Shown: positions 38,503 through 47,527 of the stretch, in pieces | Layout of the letters: every line of letters begins with the position of its first letter | Position numbering within the stretch: position 1 is the first letter of the stretch | Assembly: GCA_902786745.1 (NCBI GenBank) | Contig: CADADR010000001.1 | Span: forward strand, 248,001 to 312,000 | Length of the DNA stretch: 64,000 bases | Direction of reading: 5' to 3' | DNA from: an uncultured Bacteroidia bacterium | GTDB lineage: Bacteria; Bacteroidota; Bacteroidia; Bacteroidales; F082 | Made by a program: the position numbers and the translations under genes | Notes under the pieces: model-generated | What the model saw: only the letters and a program-made list of their open reading frames with translations | Told to the model about the DNA's origin: nothing | The model's database searches: none

Positions 38503-39753
38503 ATGAGAATTAAGCAAGTTTTCAAAGGAAAAAATACCCGAACGTTAACTAAAAACTTCTCTGCATTGGCCATTTTGCAGGTCTTGCGGTATTTGATACC
38601 TATCATAGTTCTGCCATATGTAACACCAATCATTGGATTGGAGCACTTTGGAGAGATTGCCATAGCAAACAGTTTTACTTTAGTCGTTCAAGTGTTTGTG
38701 AATTATAGTTTTGGTTTCATGGGCGCGAGGGATATTGCAAGATTTCGTGACGATAAAGAGAGAATATCAGAAATTGTTTCTACAACAATATTTTCCTATG
38801 TGATGTTATATTTTATAATGATACTATTGTCAACGGGCATTATCTTCATTATTCCTGGGTTTAGAATCATTTGGCCTGTAATTGCTATTTCTTTAGTAAT
38901 TCCACTTTTTTCTGCATTAGTATGTGAGTGGTTTTTTCAAGGTGTAGAACAAATGCAGAACATCACAATTGTAAATGCTTTATCTAGATTGGTATTCATT
39001 ATATTGGTTTTTGTTTTTATAAAGAAGAAAGAAGATTATCTATTATACCCACTATTTAATGCATTAGGCTTTCTAATAGCTGCTTTTTATTCTATTATTG
39101 TCATAGTATATAAGTATAGGTGTAGAATTAGTAAACCTGCGTTAAAGTCTATTATGGTTTGCATTCAACAAGGTAAAGACGTTTTTCTAAACCAGTCTTG
39201 TGTTACGCTTTTGAATAAAATGCCAAACATTTTCCTGGGAATCCTTTCTGGTAGTGTTTCCGCGGGGTTGTATGATGCCGCGTTTCGCTTACAAGACGCT
39301 GGATATCATGCTGTTGACACCTTGAATCGGACTTTTTTCCCATTTTTGGCACGTCGAATGGAAAAACACAACGCCTATAGGCGAATCAATTTTGTTTTTG
39401 CTACTGTGATTTCATTGTTATTATTTGCATTTGCTCCTTTCTTGGTAAAGTTACTGTATGCTCAAGAATTTTCACCTGCTGTGTTTTTGTTACGTATTTT
39501 GGCCGTTTCGGTTTTGTTTTTAGGTATCAGTAGTGCCTATGGGGTGAACCATTTGTTGTTAATAGGTGAAGAAAAATTGGTCCGTAACATCACTTTTTGT
39601 GTTACCGGAGCTGGTCTGCTGTTGTTAGTAGTAATGATTCGTTTATATAACGAAACAGGAGCGGCCATCACAATGGTTATTATTAATGCTGTTTTTGCTT
39701 TGGCATATTACATAGCAGCAAAACGTATAAGTAAAGCCCGTTCAACAATATAG
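38503..39753 (+). CDS. Oligosaccharide flippase (Wzx-like)
   Basis: 416 residues from the ATG at 38503 (a TTG 27 nt earlier is in frame). About twelve hydrophobic segments, starting NFSALAILQVLRYLIPIIVLPYV as in the PST/Wzx family, which flips lipid-linked repeat units across the inner membrane. The positively charged residues in the cytoplasmic loops (RDIARFRDDKER) fit. It opens the AT-rich cassette and is followed within 8 bp by the putative polymerase. Typical Wzx partners (initiating transferase, polymerase) are both in this locus. Confidence 0.9.
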   Translation: MRIKQVFKGKNTRTLTKNFSALAILQVLRYLIPIIVLPYVTPIIGLEHFGEIAIANSFTLVVQVFVNYSFGFMGARDIARFRDDKERISEIVSTTIFSYVMLYFIMILLSTGIIFIIPGFRIIWPVIAISLVIPLFSALVCEWFFQGVEQMQNITIVNALSRLVFIILVFVFIKKKEDYLLYPLFNALGFLIAAFYSIIVIVYKYRCRISKPALKSIMVCIQQGKDVFLNQSCVTLLNKMPNIFLGILSGSVSAGLYDAAFRLQDAGYHAVDTLNRTFFPFLARRMEKHNAYRRINFVFATVISLLLFAFAPFLVKLLYAQEFSPAVFLLRILAVSVLFLGISSAYGVNHLLLIGEEKLVRNITFCVTGAGLLLLVVMIRLYNETGAAITMVIINAVFALAYYIAAKRISKARSTI

Positions 39754-39761
39754 TAAATACT

Positions 39762-41015
39762 ATGTCTCAAAGTAAAGGTAAGGTTTCGAAAGCCTTACTT
39801 CTTTTTTTATTTCAACCTTTTTTTGGTTTTTTGGCTTCACTGAAAAACCTTGATTCGAGAGCAGGGAAGTTCATCTTTGTTGCTTTCGCCACATTGTGGG
39901 GCTATTCTCAATCGTTCTCATATACTCCAGCCGATGTATATCGTTTGGGTGCTGCTTTTTGTCAATACGGTATTTTTGAGTTTTCTTCCATAGTAGATAT
40001 GTTTAAAGAAGGAAACATACTTGATGTTTATTTGTTATTCATTAATTATTTTGTTCATTTATTCTCCGACAACGCAAAAGTGTTTTTCGCATTATTGGGT
40101 TTAATATATGGCTTGGTTTGTTATGAAACATTATCTTCTCTAATAAAGGAAAGATGCAACGGTCAGAATAACATTCTTACTCATATTCTTTTTTTAATGT
40201 TTGCCACGGCGAGTTTAGCCAATCTTTCTATGCCTAGGTATTGGACCGCAGCGTGGTTAGCCACATTGGTTTTTTTAAAGACATCTCAAGGGAAGAGAAA
40301 ATGGTGCTGGATGGCTTTATTATTACCATTTATTCATTTTTCCTTTGTCCCCATTGCTTTAGCATTAATAATAATCGCCATTATTAGTAACGTAAGTAAT
40401 AAGCCAACTAGTGTTTTGTTCATTTGTGTTTCCGTCATGTTTGTTATGTCTTTTCTTTTGAACCAATCTAATGTGGCACGATTAATTCCTCAAGAGTTTA
40501 TTGAAGAAAACTCAAAAATGGCTTCTAAATTAGGATACGTTAGTAATGAATCAATGGGAATTGAAGTCGTCAAAGAAACTTCTGCTTATAGAGAGGCTAA
40601 TAACATTGTTACAGGTGTTTTTCAGTTTTTAATGAAAATAGGTAGTTTTCTTTTATTATTGTTTATCCAATTACATCAAAAGTGCGTAGAGAATGAAAAG
40701 AAATTAAGCAATACATATTTCGGTGTTCTTATTATAGCATTTGTTGTTTACTTTATGAGTATTATTCCAGAGGTAGGATGGAGATACATTAATGTTTTAT
40801 GGCTTATGTTATATGTTTTGTTGTACAGATATTATGACATAATAGGAATGATGTATCCAAGAAGAATGTTGTTATTGCTGTATGGAATGAATATCTATAC
40901 CATTGCATTCATGTTTTACGTAACATATAGGACAGTTGATTTATTGCTTTTTTATGCACCATTGCCATTTGTTATAATTCATGGAATAGGGTTCCCGCCT
41001 GTGGTTTTTGTCTAA
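39762..41015 (+). CDS. EpsG/Wzy-like polysaccharide polymerase
   Basis: 417 residues, about ten to twelve transmembrane segments. The pattern of the first third (VDMFKEGNILDVYLLFINYFVHLF, then MPRYWTAAWLATLVF and IHFSFVPIALALIII) resembles EpsG-family polymerases, which join flipped repeat units in the periplasm. Such proteins diverge greatly, so the call rests on topology and on its place directly after the flippase. It is the only polymerase candidate in the locus. AT-rich, like its neighbours, and probably strain-specific. Confidence 0.7.
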   Translation: MSQSKGKVSKALLLFLFQPFFGFLASLKNLDSRAGKFIFVAFATLWGYSQSFSYTPADVYRLGAAFCQYGIFEFSSIVDMFKEGNILDVYLLFINYFVHLFSDNAKVFFALLGLIYGLVCYETLSSLIKERCNGQNNILTHILFLMFATASLANLSMPRYWTAAWLATLVFLKTSQGKRKWCWMALLLPFIHFSFVPIALALIIIAIISNVSNKPTSVLFICVSVMFVMSFLLNQSNVARLIPQEFIEENSKMASKLGYVSNESMGIEVVKETSAYREANNIVTGVFQFLMKIGSFLLLLFIQLHQKCVENEKKLSNTYFGVLIIAFVVYFMSIIPEVGWRYINVLWLMLYVLLYRYYDIIGMMYPRRMLLLLYGMNIYTIAFMFYVTYRTVDLLLFYAPLPFVIIHGIGFPPVVFV

Positions 41016-41051
41016 GTTTCTGTTTGCGTTAAGAAGATTTATGTTTTTATA

Positions 41052-42206
41052 ATGAATAAACAAGTTTCAATAATAAACAAGCTATATGATAAATGTCTTT
41101 CAGCAGCCATCGCTCATAATGAACGAAGGAAATTACGGCAGTTCATGCATCAAGAGCGGTTTCTGTTTAATGACTATTCAAAAGAAAAGGAAGAATTATG
41201 GTTTCACCGTTGGTCTGAACTTGGAAATACTGACAAGGTGTTCTACCGCTATTATAGTCGTTTTATTGGCGATAATCTTGACATTATTCCTGATGATTTA
41301 ATGCATAATGTCATAGAGCCAGTTTTCAACCCAATTCGATATAGAGGATTATATGCTGACAAAAACATGTTTGACAAATTGTTGAAGCCCTATTTTAAGG
41401 ACAGCATTACACCAAAAACAATTGTTCGGTGTATTAATGGAGGCCTGTACGATGAAAACTATTATTTAATAAACCAAACCGACGCCTACGACATATTAGA
41501 ATCGGTAAACGTGTCGTATTTAGTAGCAAAACCCACCATTGACACTTCATCAGGTAAAAATATACTTTTTTTTGATCAGCAAGATGACTTGGTGTATTAT
41601 CTGCGCAGCAGTAACAAAAAACTAGATTTTGTTCTATTAGAAAAACTGTTAGGGAAAAACTATATTATCCAACACGGATTATCCCAGTCTTCTTTTACTG
41701 AACTATTTAATTCGACATCAATTAATACTTTCAGAATTAACACGTACAAATCAGTACAAGCTGAGAAAGCTATTGCTATAAATGGAGTTCTTCGTATAGG
41801 GAAGGCTGGGTCAAATGTGGACAATCTCCACTCTGGAGGCTGTATGGTGGGAATCGGTTCTGGTGGTAAACTGAAAAACTATTGTAGCGACCAAAATGGA
41901 AAAGTGTTTACCAGCTTTAACGGCATTGACTTCTCAAAACAAGAGTTTGTTGTTCCGAAGTATGATCAAGTAATAGATTTTGCCCAAAAAGTTTCGTCCT
42001 GTTTGCCTCACCAACGCGTTTTAGCCTTAGACATCATGTTAGATCGAAATGATCAACCAAAATTAATTGAATATAATAATTGTGCCTTTTCGGTATGGGT
42101 GTTCCAACAAACCATAGGATCTGTATTTGGATGTTATACCGAGGAAGTGTTAGATTATTGCAGAGAACATAAAAAAGAAGCAACAAGAATATACTTGACT
42201 TATTGA
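41052..42206 (+). CDS. ATP-grasp protein of the sugar-transfer-associated type
   Basis: 384 residues, soluble. The C-terminal two thirds carry ATP-grasp features: INTFRINTYKS, KAGSNVDNLHSGGCMVGI, and LALDIMLDRNDQPKLIEYNNCAFSVW, where the acidic and Asn residues would hold Mg-ATP. This matches the ATP-grasp domain found only near glycosyltransferases in polysaccharide loci. The fold forms amide, ester or thioester bonds through acyl phosphates, so it may attach an amino acid or other amine to a sugar carboxylate; that is inference. A second ATP-grasp gene follows 5 bp downstream. AT-rich. Confidence 0.75.
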   Translation: MNKQVSIINKLYDKCLSAAIAHNERRKLRQFMHQERFLFNDYSKEKEELWFHRWSELGNTDKVFYRYYSRFIGDNLDIIPDDLMHNVIEPVFNPIRYRGLYADKNMFDKLLKPYFKDSITPKTIVRCINGGLYDENYYLINQTDAYDILESVNVSYLVAKPTIDTSSGKNILFFDQQDDLVYYLRSSNKKLDFVLLEKLLGKNYIIQHGLSQSSFTELFNSTSINTFRINTYKSVQAEKAIAINGVLRIGKAGSNVDNLHSGGCMVGIGSGGKLKNYCSDQNGKVFTSFNGIDFSKQEFVVPKYDQVIDFAQKVSSCLPHQRVLALDIMLDRNDQPKLIEYNNCAFSVWVFQQTIGSVFGCYTEEVLDYCREHKKEATRIYLTY

Positions 42207-42211
42207 TCATT

Positions 42212-43252
42212 ATGAAAGTCTTAATTAACCAACAAGCGGGTCCTGTACATTCTACCTCTTGGATAAACCCTTGGGAAGAATACTTGAAGGGAAACGGCAT
42301 TCCGTATGACAAAGTTGATTTGTTCACTAAGGATGCTATTGATACTTTAAAAGACTATGATATATTATTGTGGCATTTTGGTCAGTATGGATGGTCAGAT
42401 ATGCTTGAAGCACGTAGTATTCTCTATTCTGCCAAAATGATGGGTCTGAAGGTGTTTCCTGATTTTAATGACGCATGGCATTTTGATGACAAAGTAGCTG
42501 AGATGTATGCTTTGCAAGCTGTAGGGGCACCCATTCCGAAGTCTTATGTTTTTTACGGAAGGCAGACTCTTAAGGAAGCTATAAATGATGGTCTGATAAG
42601 GTTCCCCATTGTGGCCAAACTACGCACGGGTAGTGGTTCTCATAATGTGAAACTGATACATAATAAAGCACAATTATTGAGATATGCCCACCGTATGTTT
42701 GGCAGGGGTTTTGATCCGGCACCGAGTTTACTATATAAGACATCTTCAAACATTCGCTCGTCGCATGACAAGGCAACTTTTATGGCTAAATTAAAACGAG
42801 CTCCAGAATTTTTACTCACAAGAAGAAATGCTAAAAGATTCCCCAATGAAAAGGGATACGTATATCTTCAAGAGTTTATACCTAGCAACGGATATGATAT
42901 GAAGATTGTGGTTGTTGGGGATAAACTCTCTGGTTTGTATCGACCTATCCGTAGCCATGATTTTCGAGCTTCTGGTGGAGGGGAAGTGCTTTATAATAAA
43001 GAATTGTTTATTGAAAACATTATTCGTTCTGCTTTTGCTGCAGCAGATGCTATAGGTTTTAAGTGTGTTGGCTTTGACTATGTTATTGATAACAGAACTG
43101 GAGAAGGAAAGATTGTGGAGATGAGCTATGGTTTTTCACATACTGCGGTGATGGGTATGGGTGGCTGGTTTGATCGTGACTGCAATTGGCACGAAGGGGC
43201 TTTGAATGCTCCTGTTGAACTCTTGAAAAATTTATTGGCTTCAAATGAGTAA
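42212..43252 (+). CDS. ATP-grasp ligase, RimK-like
   Basis: 346 residues from the ATG at 42212. An N-terminal pre-ATP-grasp region is followed by PIVAKLRTGSGSHNVKLI (lysine and glycine-rich loop, about residues 133-151), YVYLQEFIPSNGYDMKIVVVGDK, and the metal-binding end GFDYVIDNRTGEGKIVEMSYGF. This is the RimK/D-Ala-D-Ala ligase arrangement. It could form an amide bond between a carboxylate (for example the GalNAc or glucuronic acid made upstream) and an amine. The next gene overlaps by 8 bp, so it is part of the glycan assembly operon. Confidence 0.75.
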   Translation: MKVLINQQAGPVHSTSWINPWEEYLKGNGIPYDKVDLFTKDAIDTLKDYDILLWHFGQYGWSDMLEARSILYSAKMMGLKVFPDFNDAWHFDDKVAEMYALQAVGAPIPKSYVFYGRQTLKEAINDGLIRFPIVAKLRTGSGSHNVKLIHNKAQLLRYAHRMFGRGFDPAPSLLYKTSSNIRSSHDKATFMAKLKRAPEFLLTRRNAKRFPNEKGYVYLQEFIPSNGYDMKIVVVGDKLSGLYRPIRSHDFRASGGGEVLYNKELFIENIIRSAFAAADAIGFKCVGFDYVIDNRTGEGKIVEMSYGFSHTAVMGMGGWFDRDCNWHEGALNAPVELLKNLLASNE

Positions 43253-44366
43253 TACGGTCCTGATTCTTGCCAATAGCCTTAGCGGTTTATATTCATTTCG
43301 AAAGGAGGTAATAGAAGCCATCCTTAAGGAAGGTTACAATGTAATGATATCTTCTCCTCACGATTTGGAAGAAAAAGAGGAGTATTTCCGTAGTATTGGT
43401 TGTGAATTTGAATTTACAGAAATTGACCGTCGTGGCACTAATCCTGTACGAGACTTATCGTTAATCAGAAAATACAAGAAACTGATACGAAAAACTAGGC
43501 CGTTGGTTATCTTGACTTATACCATTAAGCCTAATATCTACGGAGGCATTGCAGCACGACGTCTGCATATTCCACAGATGGCTAATATCACAGGTCTTGG
43601 CACTGCCATCGAAAACCCAGGATTATTGCAGAAGTTCACTGTTTTAATGTATCGATTTGGTTTGAAAAAGGCAGAAAAAGTGTTTTATCAAAACAGTTCG
43701 ATTCAAGCATTCTGCAATGAACACCATATTGGGGAAGCGGGTCTTCTGCTACCTGGTAGTGGCGTGAATTTGGAATGGCATTCATTTCAGGAATATCCGT
43801 TGGAAAACACGAAGATGAAATTCAATTTCATAGGCCGTGTTATGAAAGATAAGGGAGTTAAGGAGTATCTTGAGGCAGCACAATATATCCGAGATAAATA
43901 TCCACAAACAGAATTTCATATACTTGGTGCTTGTGAAGAGCATTACGATGACATACTGAAAGAGTTGCAAGATAAGGGTGTTATAGTATGGCACGGTGCT
44001 GTTTCTGATGTGAGACCTTATATTAAAGACTCTATGTGCACGGTTCACCCATCCTACCACGAGGGCATGGCCAATGTGTTGTTGGAGACTTGTGCTGGGG
44101 GTCGTCCAGTTATAGCTTGTGATGTTAACGGATGCAAGGAAGCCGTTGACGATGGCGTAAACGGTTATTTATGCGTAGTTAAAGATATTGATGATTTGAT
44201 AAACAAAATTGAAAAGTTTGTTCTTTTGCCGTATGAACAAAAAGTAAAAATGGGTTTAGCGGCGAGAAAGAAGATGGAGCAGGAATTTGACAGGATTATT
44301 GTAATTAAAGCTTATTTGAAAGAAATTAATGCTTTGAGTCGTAATAAAAACATCGTTATTAGATAG
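43245..44366 (+). CDS. Glycosyltransferase family 4 protein
   Basis: 373 residues, GT-B fold, cytoplasmic or membrane-associated. It has the N-terminal loop ANSLSGLYSFRKEVIEAI, a TYTIKPNIYGG segment, then FNFIGRVMKDKGVKEYLEAA and the donor-binding HPSYHEGMANVLLETCAGGRPVIAC with the E-x7-E pattern. It resembles enzymes that add the second sugar to an undecaprenyl-linked HexNAc. The start overlaps the ATP-grasp gene by 8 bp. It is the only clear glycosyltransferase apart from the initiating enzyme, so the repeat unit may be short, or other transferases lie elsewhere. Confidence 0.9.
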   Translation: MSNTVLILANSLSGLYSFRKEVIEAILKEGYNVMISSPHDLEEKEEYFRSIGCEFEFTEIDRRGTNPVRDLSLIRKYKKLIRKTRPLVILTYTIKPNIYGGIAARRLHIPQMANITGLGTAIENPGLLQKFTVLMYRFGLKKAEKVFYQNSSIQAFCNEHHIGEAGLLLPGSGVNLEWHSFQEYPLENTKMKFNFIGRVMKDKGVKEYLEAAQYIRDKYPQTEFHILGACEEHYDDILKELQDKGVIVWHGAVSDVRPYIKDSMCTVHPSYHEGMANVLLETCAGGRPVIACDVNGCKEAVDDGVNGYLCVVKDIDDLINKIEKFVLLPYEQKVKMGLAARKKMEQEFDRIIVIKAYLKEINALSRNKNIVIR

Positions 44367-44378
44367 TTACGAAGTTAA

Positions 44379-44978
44379 ATGATATATCAATTATCTCATT
44401 TTATAAAGGATAATCTTCATTTTGTTTGGAACCTAATAGAATGGTTTAATGAGAAGTTGTTTCTATTGCTTTATGGTAGAAAACTTCAGCATTTGTCTAG
44501 TTGTTTAAATAAGTACCATAGTAATTATCAAATTCGGGAAGCGACTCTTGATGATGTTCAACCGATGGTTAATTTCTTTGCCAATCAGCCCACCCAATCC
44601 TTCTCCTATTTTCGGCCACATGGTTTCGATGAAAACAGTATTACGCGATTGATAAAGAATAAATCCCATTTGACTTATTTGATTTGTGATGAGAAAGGCA
44701 TTGTAGGATACTTTTTCCTAAGGTGTTTTTTCATAGGTAAGTGTTTCCTTGGAAAGATGGTTGATTATGAGCATCAAGGTAAAGGAATAGGCCAAATGAT
44801 ATGTCTGAAGGGCATGGATATTGCTACATTATTAAGGATGCGTATGTTTGAAACCATATCAAAAGATAATCTTTCTTCTTTGTATTCCACTCAAAAAGTC
44901 CTTGATACCAAGATTATCAAAGAGATGGAAAACAATTACATCTATATTGAAGATTTTCCGAAAGGAACTTTGAAATAA
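44379..44978 (+). CDS. GNAT-family acetyltransferase
   Basis: 199 residues. After a helical N-terminal extension of about 50 residues, the GNAT core starts at IREATLDDVQPMV. The acetyl-CoA loop is HQGKGIGQMI (about residues 128-137), preceded by the strand FLGKMVDYE. It probably N- or O-acetylates an amino sugar of the glycan, given its place between the glycosyltransferase and the initiating transferase. It is the last AT-rich gene of the cassette; composition changes abruptly at the next gene. Confidence 0.8.
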   Translation: MIYQLSHFIKDNLHFVWNLIEWFNEKLFLLLYGRKLQHLSSCLNKYHSNYQIREATLDDVQPMVNFFANQPTQSFSYFRPHGFDENSITRLIKNKSHLTYLICDEKGIVGYFFLRCFFIGKCFLGKMVDYEHQGKGIGQMICLKGMDIATLLRMRMFETISKDNLSSLYSTQKVLDTKIIKEMENNYIYIEDFPKGTLK

Positions 44979-44985
44979 TTCCAAC

Positions 44986-45645
44986 ATGTTTCAAAGATTG
45001 ATAAAATTCCTCTTCGACCGTCTCATAGCTTTCCTCGGCCTTATGGTCCTTTCACCGGTGATGCTGGTCGTGGCTATCCTCATCATGGTCAAGATGGGCG
45101 GCCCCGTGCTGTTCAAGCAGCAACGCGTAGGGAAAGAAGGCAAGCGTTTCACCATGTTCAAGTTCCGCACGATGAAGGCTGACCACGGCGGATCGTCGGT
45201 GAGCGTGGCGGGAGAGAGCCGCATCACCCCCTTAGGCGCCAAGCTGCGAAAATACAAGCTGGATGAGCTGCCTGAGCTGTGGAACGTGCTGAAAGGCGAC
45301 ATGAGCTTCGTCGGCCCGCGACCCGATGTGCCCGGCTATGCCGACAGGCTGGAAGGCGACGACCGCGAGGTCTTGCTATTACGTCCAGGCATCACAGGAC
45401 CCGCCTCGCTGAAGTACCGCAACGAAGAAGAAATGATCGCCGATTATGTTGCACAAGCCAAAACACAAGGCGATTCCCGCTCAGAACAAGAGATAGCACT
45501 TTGGTATAACGACAACGTGATTTGGCCCGACAAAGTGCGTATCAACCGATATTACCTGCATCACTATTCTTTTGGCATGGATTTGAAGATGATCCTTGCC
45601 ACCGTGCTGGGACGTCATATTTTGTATAACGGAGAAACCATCTAA
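44986..45645 (+). CDS. Initiating sugar transferase (bacterial sugar transferase family)
   Basis: 219 residues. A single hydrophobic re-entrant helix (residues 7-35) is followed by the phosphoglycosyltransferase core: FKQQRVGKEGKRFTMFKFRTM, then LRKYKLDELPELWNVLKGDM and SFVGPRPDVPGY. It transfers a sugar phosphate from a UDP-sugar (often a HexNAc or diNAc-bacillosamine type) to undecaprenyl phosphate, starting each repeat unit. Sequence is GC-rich from about 45005 on, so it belongs to the resident part of the locus, with the AT-rich cassette inserted before it. Confidence 0.93.
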   Translation: MFQRLIKFLFDRLIAFLGLMVLSPVMLVVAILIMVKMGGPVLFKQQRVGKEGKRFTMFKFRTMKADHGGSSVSVAGESRITPLGAKLRKYKLDELPELWNVLKGDMSFVGPRPDVPGYADRLEGDDREVLLLRPGITGPASLKYRNEEEMIADYVAQAKTQGDSRSEQEIALWYNDNVIWPDKVRINRYYLHHYSFGMDLKMILATVLGRHILYNGETI

Positions 45646-45676
45646 TGATCAAAAAACGCATCTACCTCTGCCAATT

Positions 45677-45704
45677 GGTTAATGGTTCAAGGTTAATGGT
45701 TATT
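45677..45704. repeat. Heptamer array (GGTTAAT)4 upstream of four-helix gene 2
   Basis: GGTTAAT, GGTTCAA, GGTTAAT, GGTTATT, 29 nt before the ATG at 45733. The reverse complement (AACC-type units) forms the array at 46380-46411 on the other side of the gene. Confidence 0.85.
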
Positions 45705-45732
45705 ATTGGATCACGATTAATGATAATAATCT

Positions 45733-46197
45733 ATGGCATATAAGAAAGATTACAACAAGACGGAAAAGGTTGATGTCGTTCCGTATAAACATAAAGGAGG
45801 TAAACTTTCACCATTGATGAGTGAGGATGAAAAGGAGAAAGCGAGTATCCATGAATTGTCATATGATTTTGCATGTAGGATTACGAGGTTATATCAATAC
45901 TTAACCGAGGATGCTGAGTATAAGGAGTATGTGCTATCAAAACAACTTTATCGGAGTGGTACGTCAGTAGGTGCTAATATACGTGAAAGCAAGCACGCTC
46001 AGAGCGATGCGGACTTTCTCTCAAAGATGTCGATAGCATATAAAGAGGCTGATGAAAGCGACTATTGGTTGAACTTGCTTCACGACAATGGGTATTTGGA
46101 TGACAAGCAGTTCAACTCATTAATCAAAGATATGGTTAGAATCCTTAAGATTTTGACTTCTATTGTCAAAACTATGAGGTCAAAACTAGGGAAATAA
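45733..46197 (+). CDS. Four-helix-bundle protein (S23/Avd-like), copy 2
   Basis: 154 residues: a polar N-terminal extension of about 40 residues (many Lys), then the same helical core as the copy at 34815 (SGTSVGANIRESKHAQSDADF, SIAYKEADESDYWLNLL, ILKILTSIVKTM). Core identity between the two is high, but this copy is longer and distinct, so they are relatives rather than recent duplicates. It is AT-rich beside GC-rich genes and lies between heptamer arrays of opposite orientation, the right-hand one inside the degT gene. Function is unknown. Confidence 0.88.
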   Translation: MAYKKDYNKTEKVDVVPYKHKGGKLSPLMSEDEKEKASIHELSYDFACRITRLYQYLTEDAEYKEYVLSKQLYRSGTSVGANIRESKHAQSDADFLSKMSIAYKEADESDYWLNLLHDNGYLDDKQFNSLIKDMVRILKILTSIVKTMRSKLGK

Positions 46198-46211
46198 ACA
46201 AATTATATAAT

Positions 46212-47516
46212 ATGAATGATACAAAACGTATCTATTTGTGTTTGGCTCACATGAGTGAAGATGGTGCCGAACAACGTTATGTTAAAGAGGCTTTTGACAC
46301 TAATTGGGTTGTTCCTTTAGGGCCAAATGTTAATGCTTTCGAAAAAGACTTGGAAGAATTCGTTAATCATGTTGATTCTAACCATGAACCATTCACCATT
46401 AACCATGAACCTCTTACGAAACGTGTTGTTGCTCTCTCCGCCGGTACGGCGGCCGTGCATCTTGCCTTAATCGCCTTCGGCGTGGGGCCTGGCGACGAGG
46501 TCATCGTGCAGTCGTTCACCTTCTGCGCCTCGTCCAACCCCATCACCTACCTCGGCGCGACACCCGTCTTCGTCGACAGCGAGAAGGACTCTTGGAACAT
46601 CGACCCCGAGCTGATGGAGGAGGCCATCCGGGACCGCATCGCCAAGACGGGCCGTAAGCCCAAGGCCATCGTGCCCGTGGCGCTCTATGGCATGCCCTAC
46701 GACATCGACCGTATCATGGAGGTCGCTGCGAAATACGACATCCCTGTTATCGAAGACGCCGCCGAAGGCTTCGGCAGCCGCTGGAAGGGTCAGGTGCTGG
46801 GCACCTTCGGTCGCTACGGCGTGCTCTCCTTCAACGGCAACAAGATGATCACCACCTCGGGCGGCGGCGCACTCATCTGCCCCGACCAAGAGGCTTGGCA
46901 GAAGATCATGTGGCTGGCCACACAAGCCCGCGAAGCCTATCCTTATTATCAACATGAGGCCATAGGCTACAACTACCGCATGTCGAACATCTGCGCCGGC
47001 ATCGGTCGCGGACAGATGACCGTCCTCAACGACCATATCTGCCACCACAAACATGTGCAGAAGATGTATGAGGAGCTGCTGGCTGGTGTGCCGGGCATAC
47101 ATGTCCACTCACAGCCTTGTTCAGGGGAGAAGTACGACAGTAACTATTGGTTATGCACCATCACCCTCGACCCGAGCCTACGTGTCAAAGGACAAGAAAA
47201 CGCTTATAAGACCGTTATACAAGGTGCGGTGGGTGGCGCGGCAGGCGTGGTGCATGCCACCGAAAGCGCCCACACCGACTGCGAACCTAACGCCAACGTG
47301 GAGGCCATGCGCGTCATCCTCGACCAGGCGGGCATCGAGGCAAGGCCCTTGTGGAAACCCATGCACAAACAGCCTGTCTATAAGGACGCTCCCGCCTATG
47401 TCAACGGCGTAAGCGAAAGCCTCTTTAAGATGGGGATGTGCCTGCCCAGCGGACCATGCGTCAGCGACGAGGACGTGGAGTATATCGTAACGTGTATTAA
47501 AAACGCTATCATCTAA
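46212..47516 (+). CDS. DegT/DnrJ/EryC1 aminotransferase with a repeat-encoded insert
   Basis: 434 residues; a PLP-dependent enzyme that aminates a keto sugar nucleotide. It has SAGTAAVHLALIAFGVGPGDE, IEDAAEGFGSRW, and the PLP lysine Lys211 in SFNGNKMITTSGGGAL. Candidate substrates are the 4-keto sugar from RmlB or the 3-keto uronate from the WlbA-like enzyme. After EEFVNH, residues about 56-68 (SNHEPFTINHEPLT) are encoded by four AACCATG/AACCATT heptamers (46380-46411), where relatives have only a few residues. The first 75 codons are AT-rich and the rest GC-rich, with the change at about 46440, so the gene looks mosaic. The frame is intact. Confidence 0.93.
   Translation: MNDTKRIYLCLAHMSEDGAEQRYVKEAFDTNWVVPLGPNVNAFEKDLEEFVNHVDSNHEPFTINHEPLTKRVVALSAGTAAVHLALIAFGVGPGDEVIVQSFTFCASSNPITYLGATPVFVDSEKDSWNIDPELMEEAIRDRIAKTGRKPKAIVPVALYGMPYDIDRIMEVAAKYDIPVIEDAAEGFGSRWKGQVLGTFGRYGVLSFNGNKMITTSGGGALICPDQEAWQKIMWLATQAREAYPYYQHEAIGYNYRMSNICAGIGRGQMTVLNDHICHHKHVQKMYEELLAGVPGIHVHSQPCSGEKYDSNYWLCTITLDPSLRVKGQENAYKTVIQGAVGGAAGVVHATESAHTDCEPNANVEAMRVILDQAGIEARPLWKPMHKQPVYKDAPAYVNGVSESLFKMGMCLPSGPCVSDEDVEYIVTCIKNAII
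46380..46411. repeat. Heptamer array inside the degT-like gene
   Basis: AACCATG, AACCATT, CACCATT, AACCATG and a partial AACC. Same unit family as 45677-45704 but opposite orientation. It is translated as NHEPFTINHEP. Confidence 0.85.
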
Positions 47517-47527
47517 ACAGCATCATT

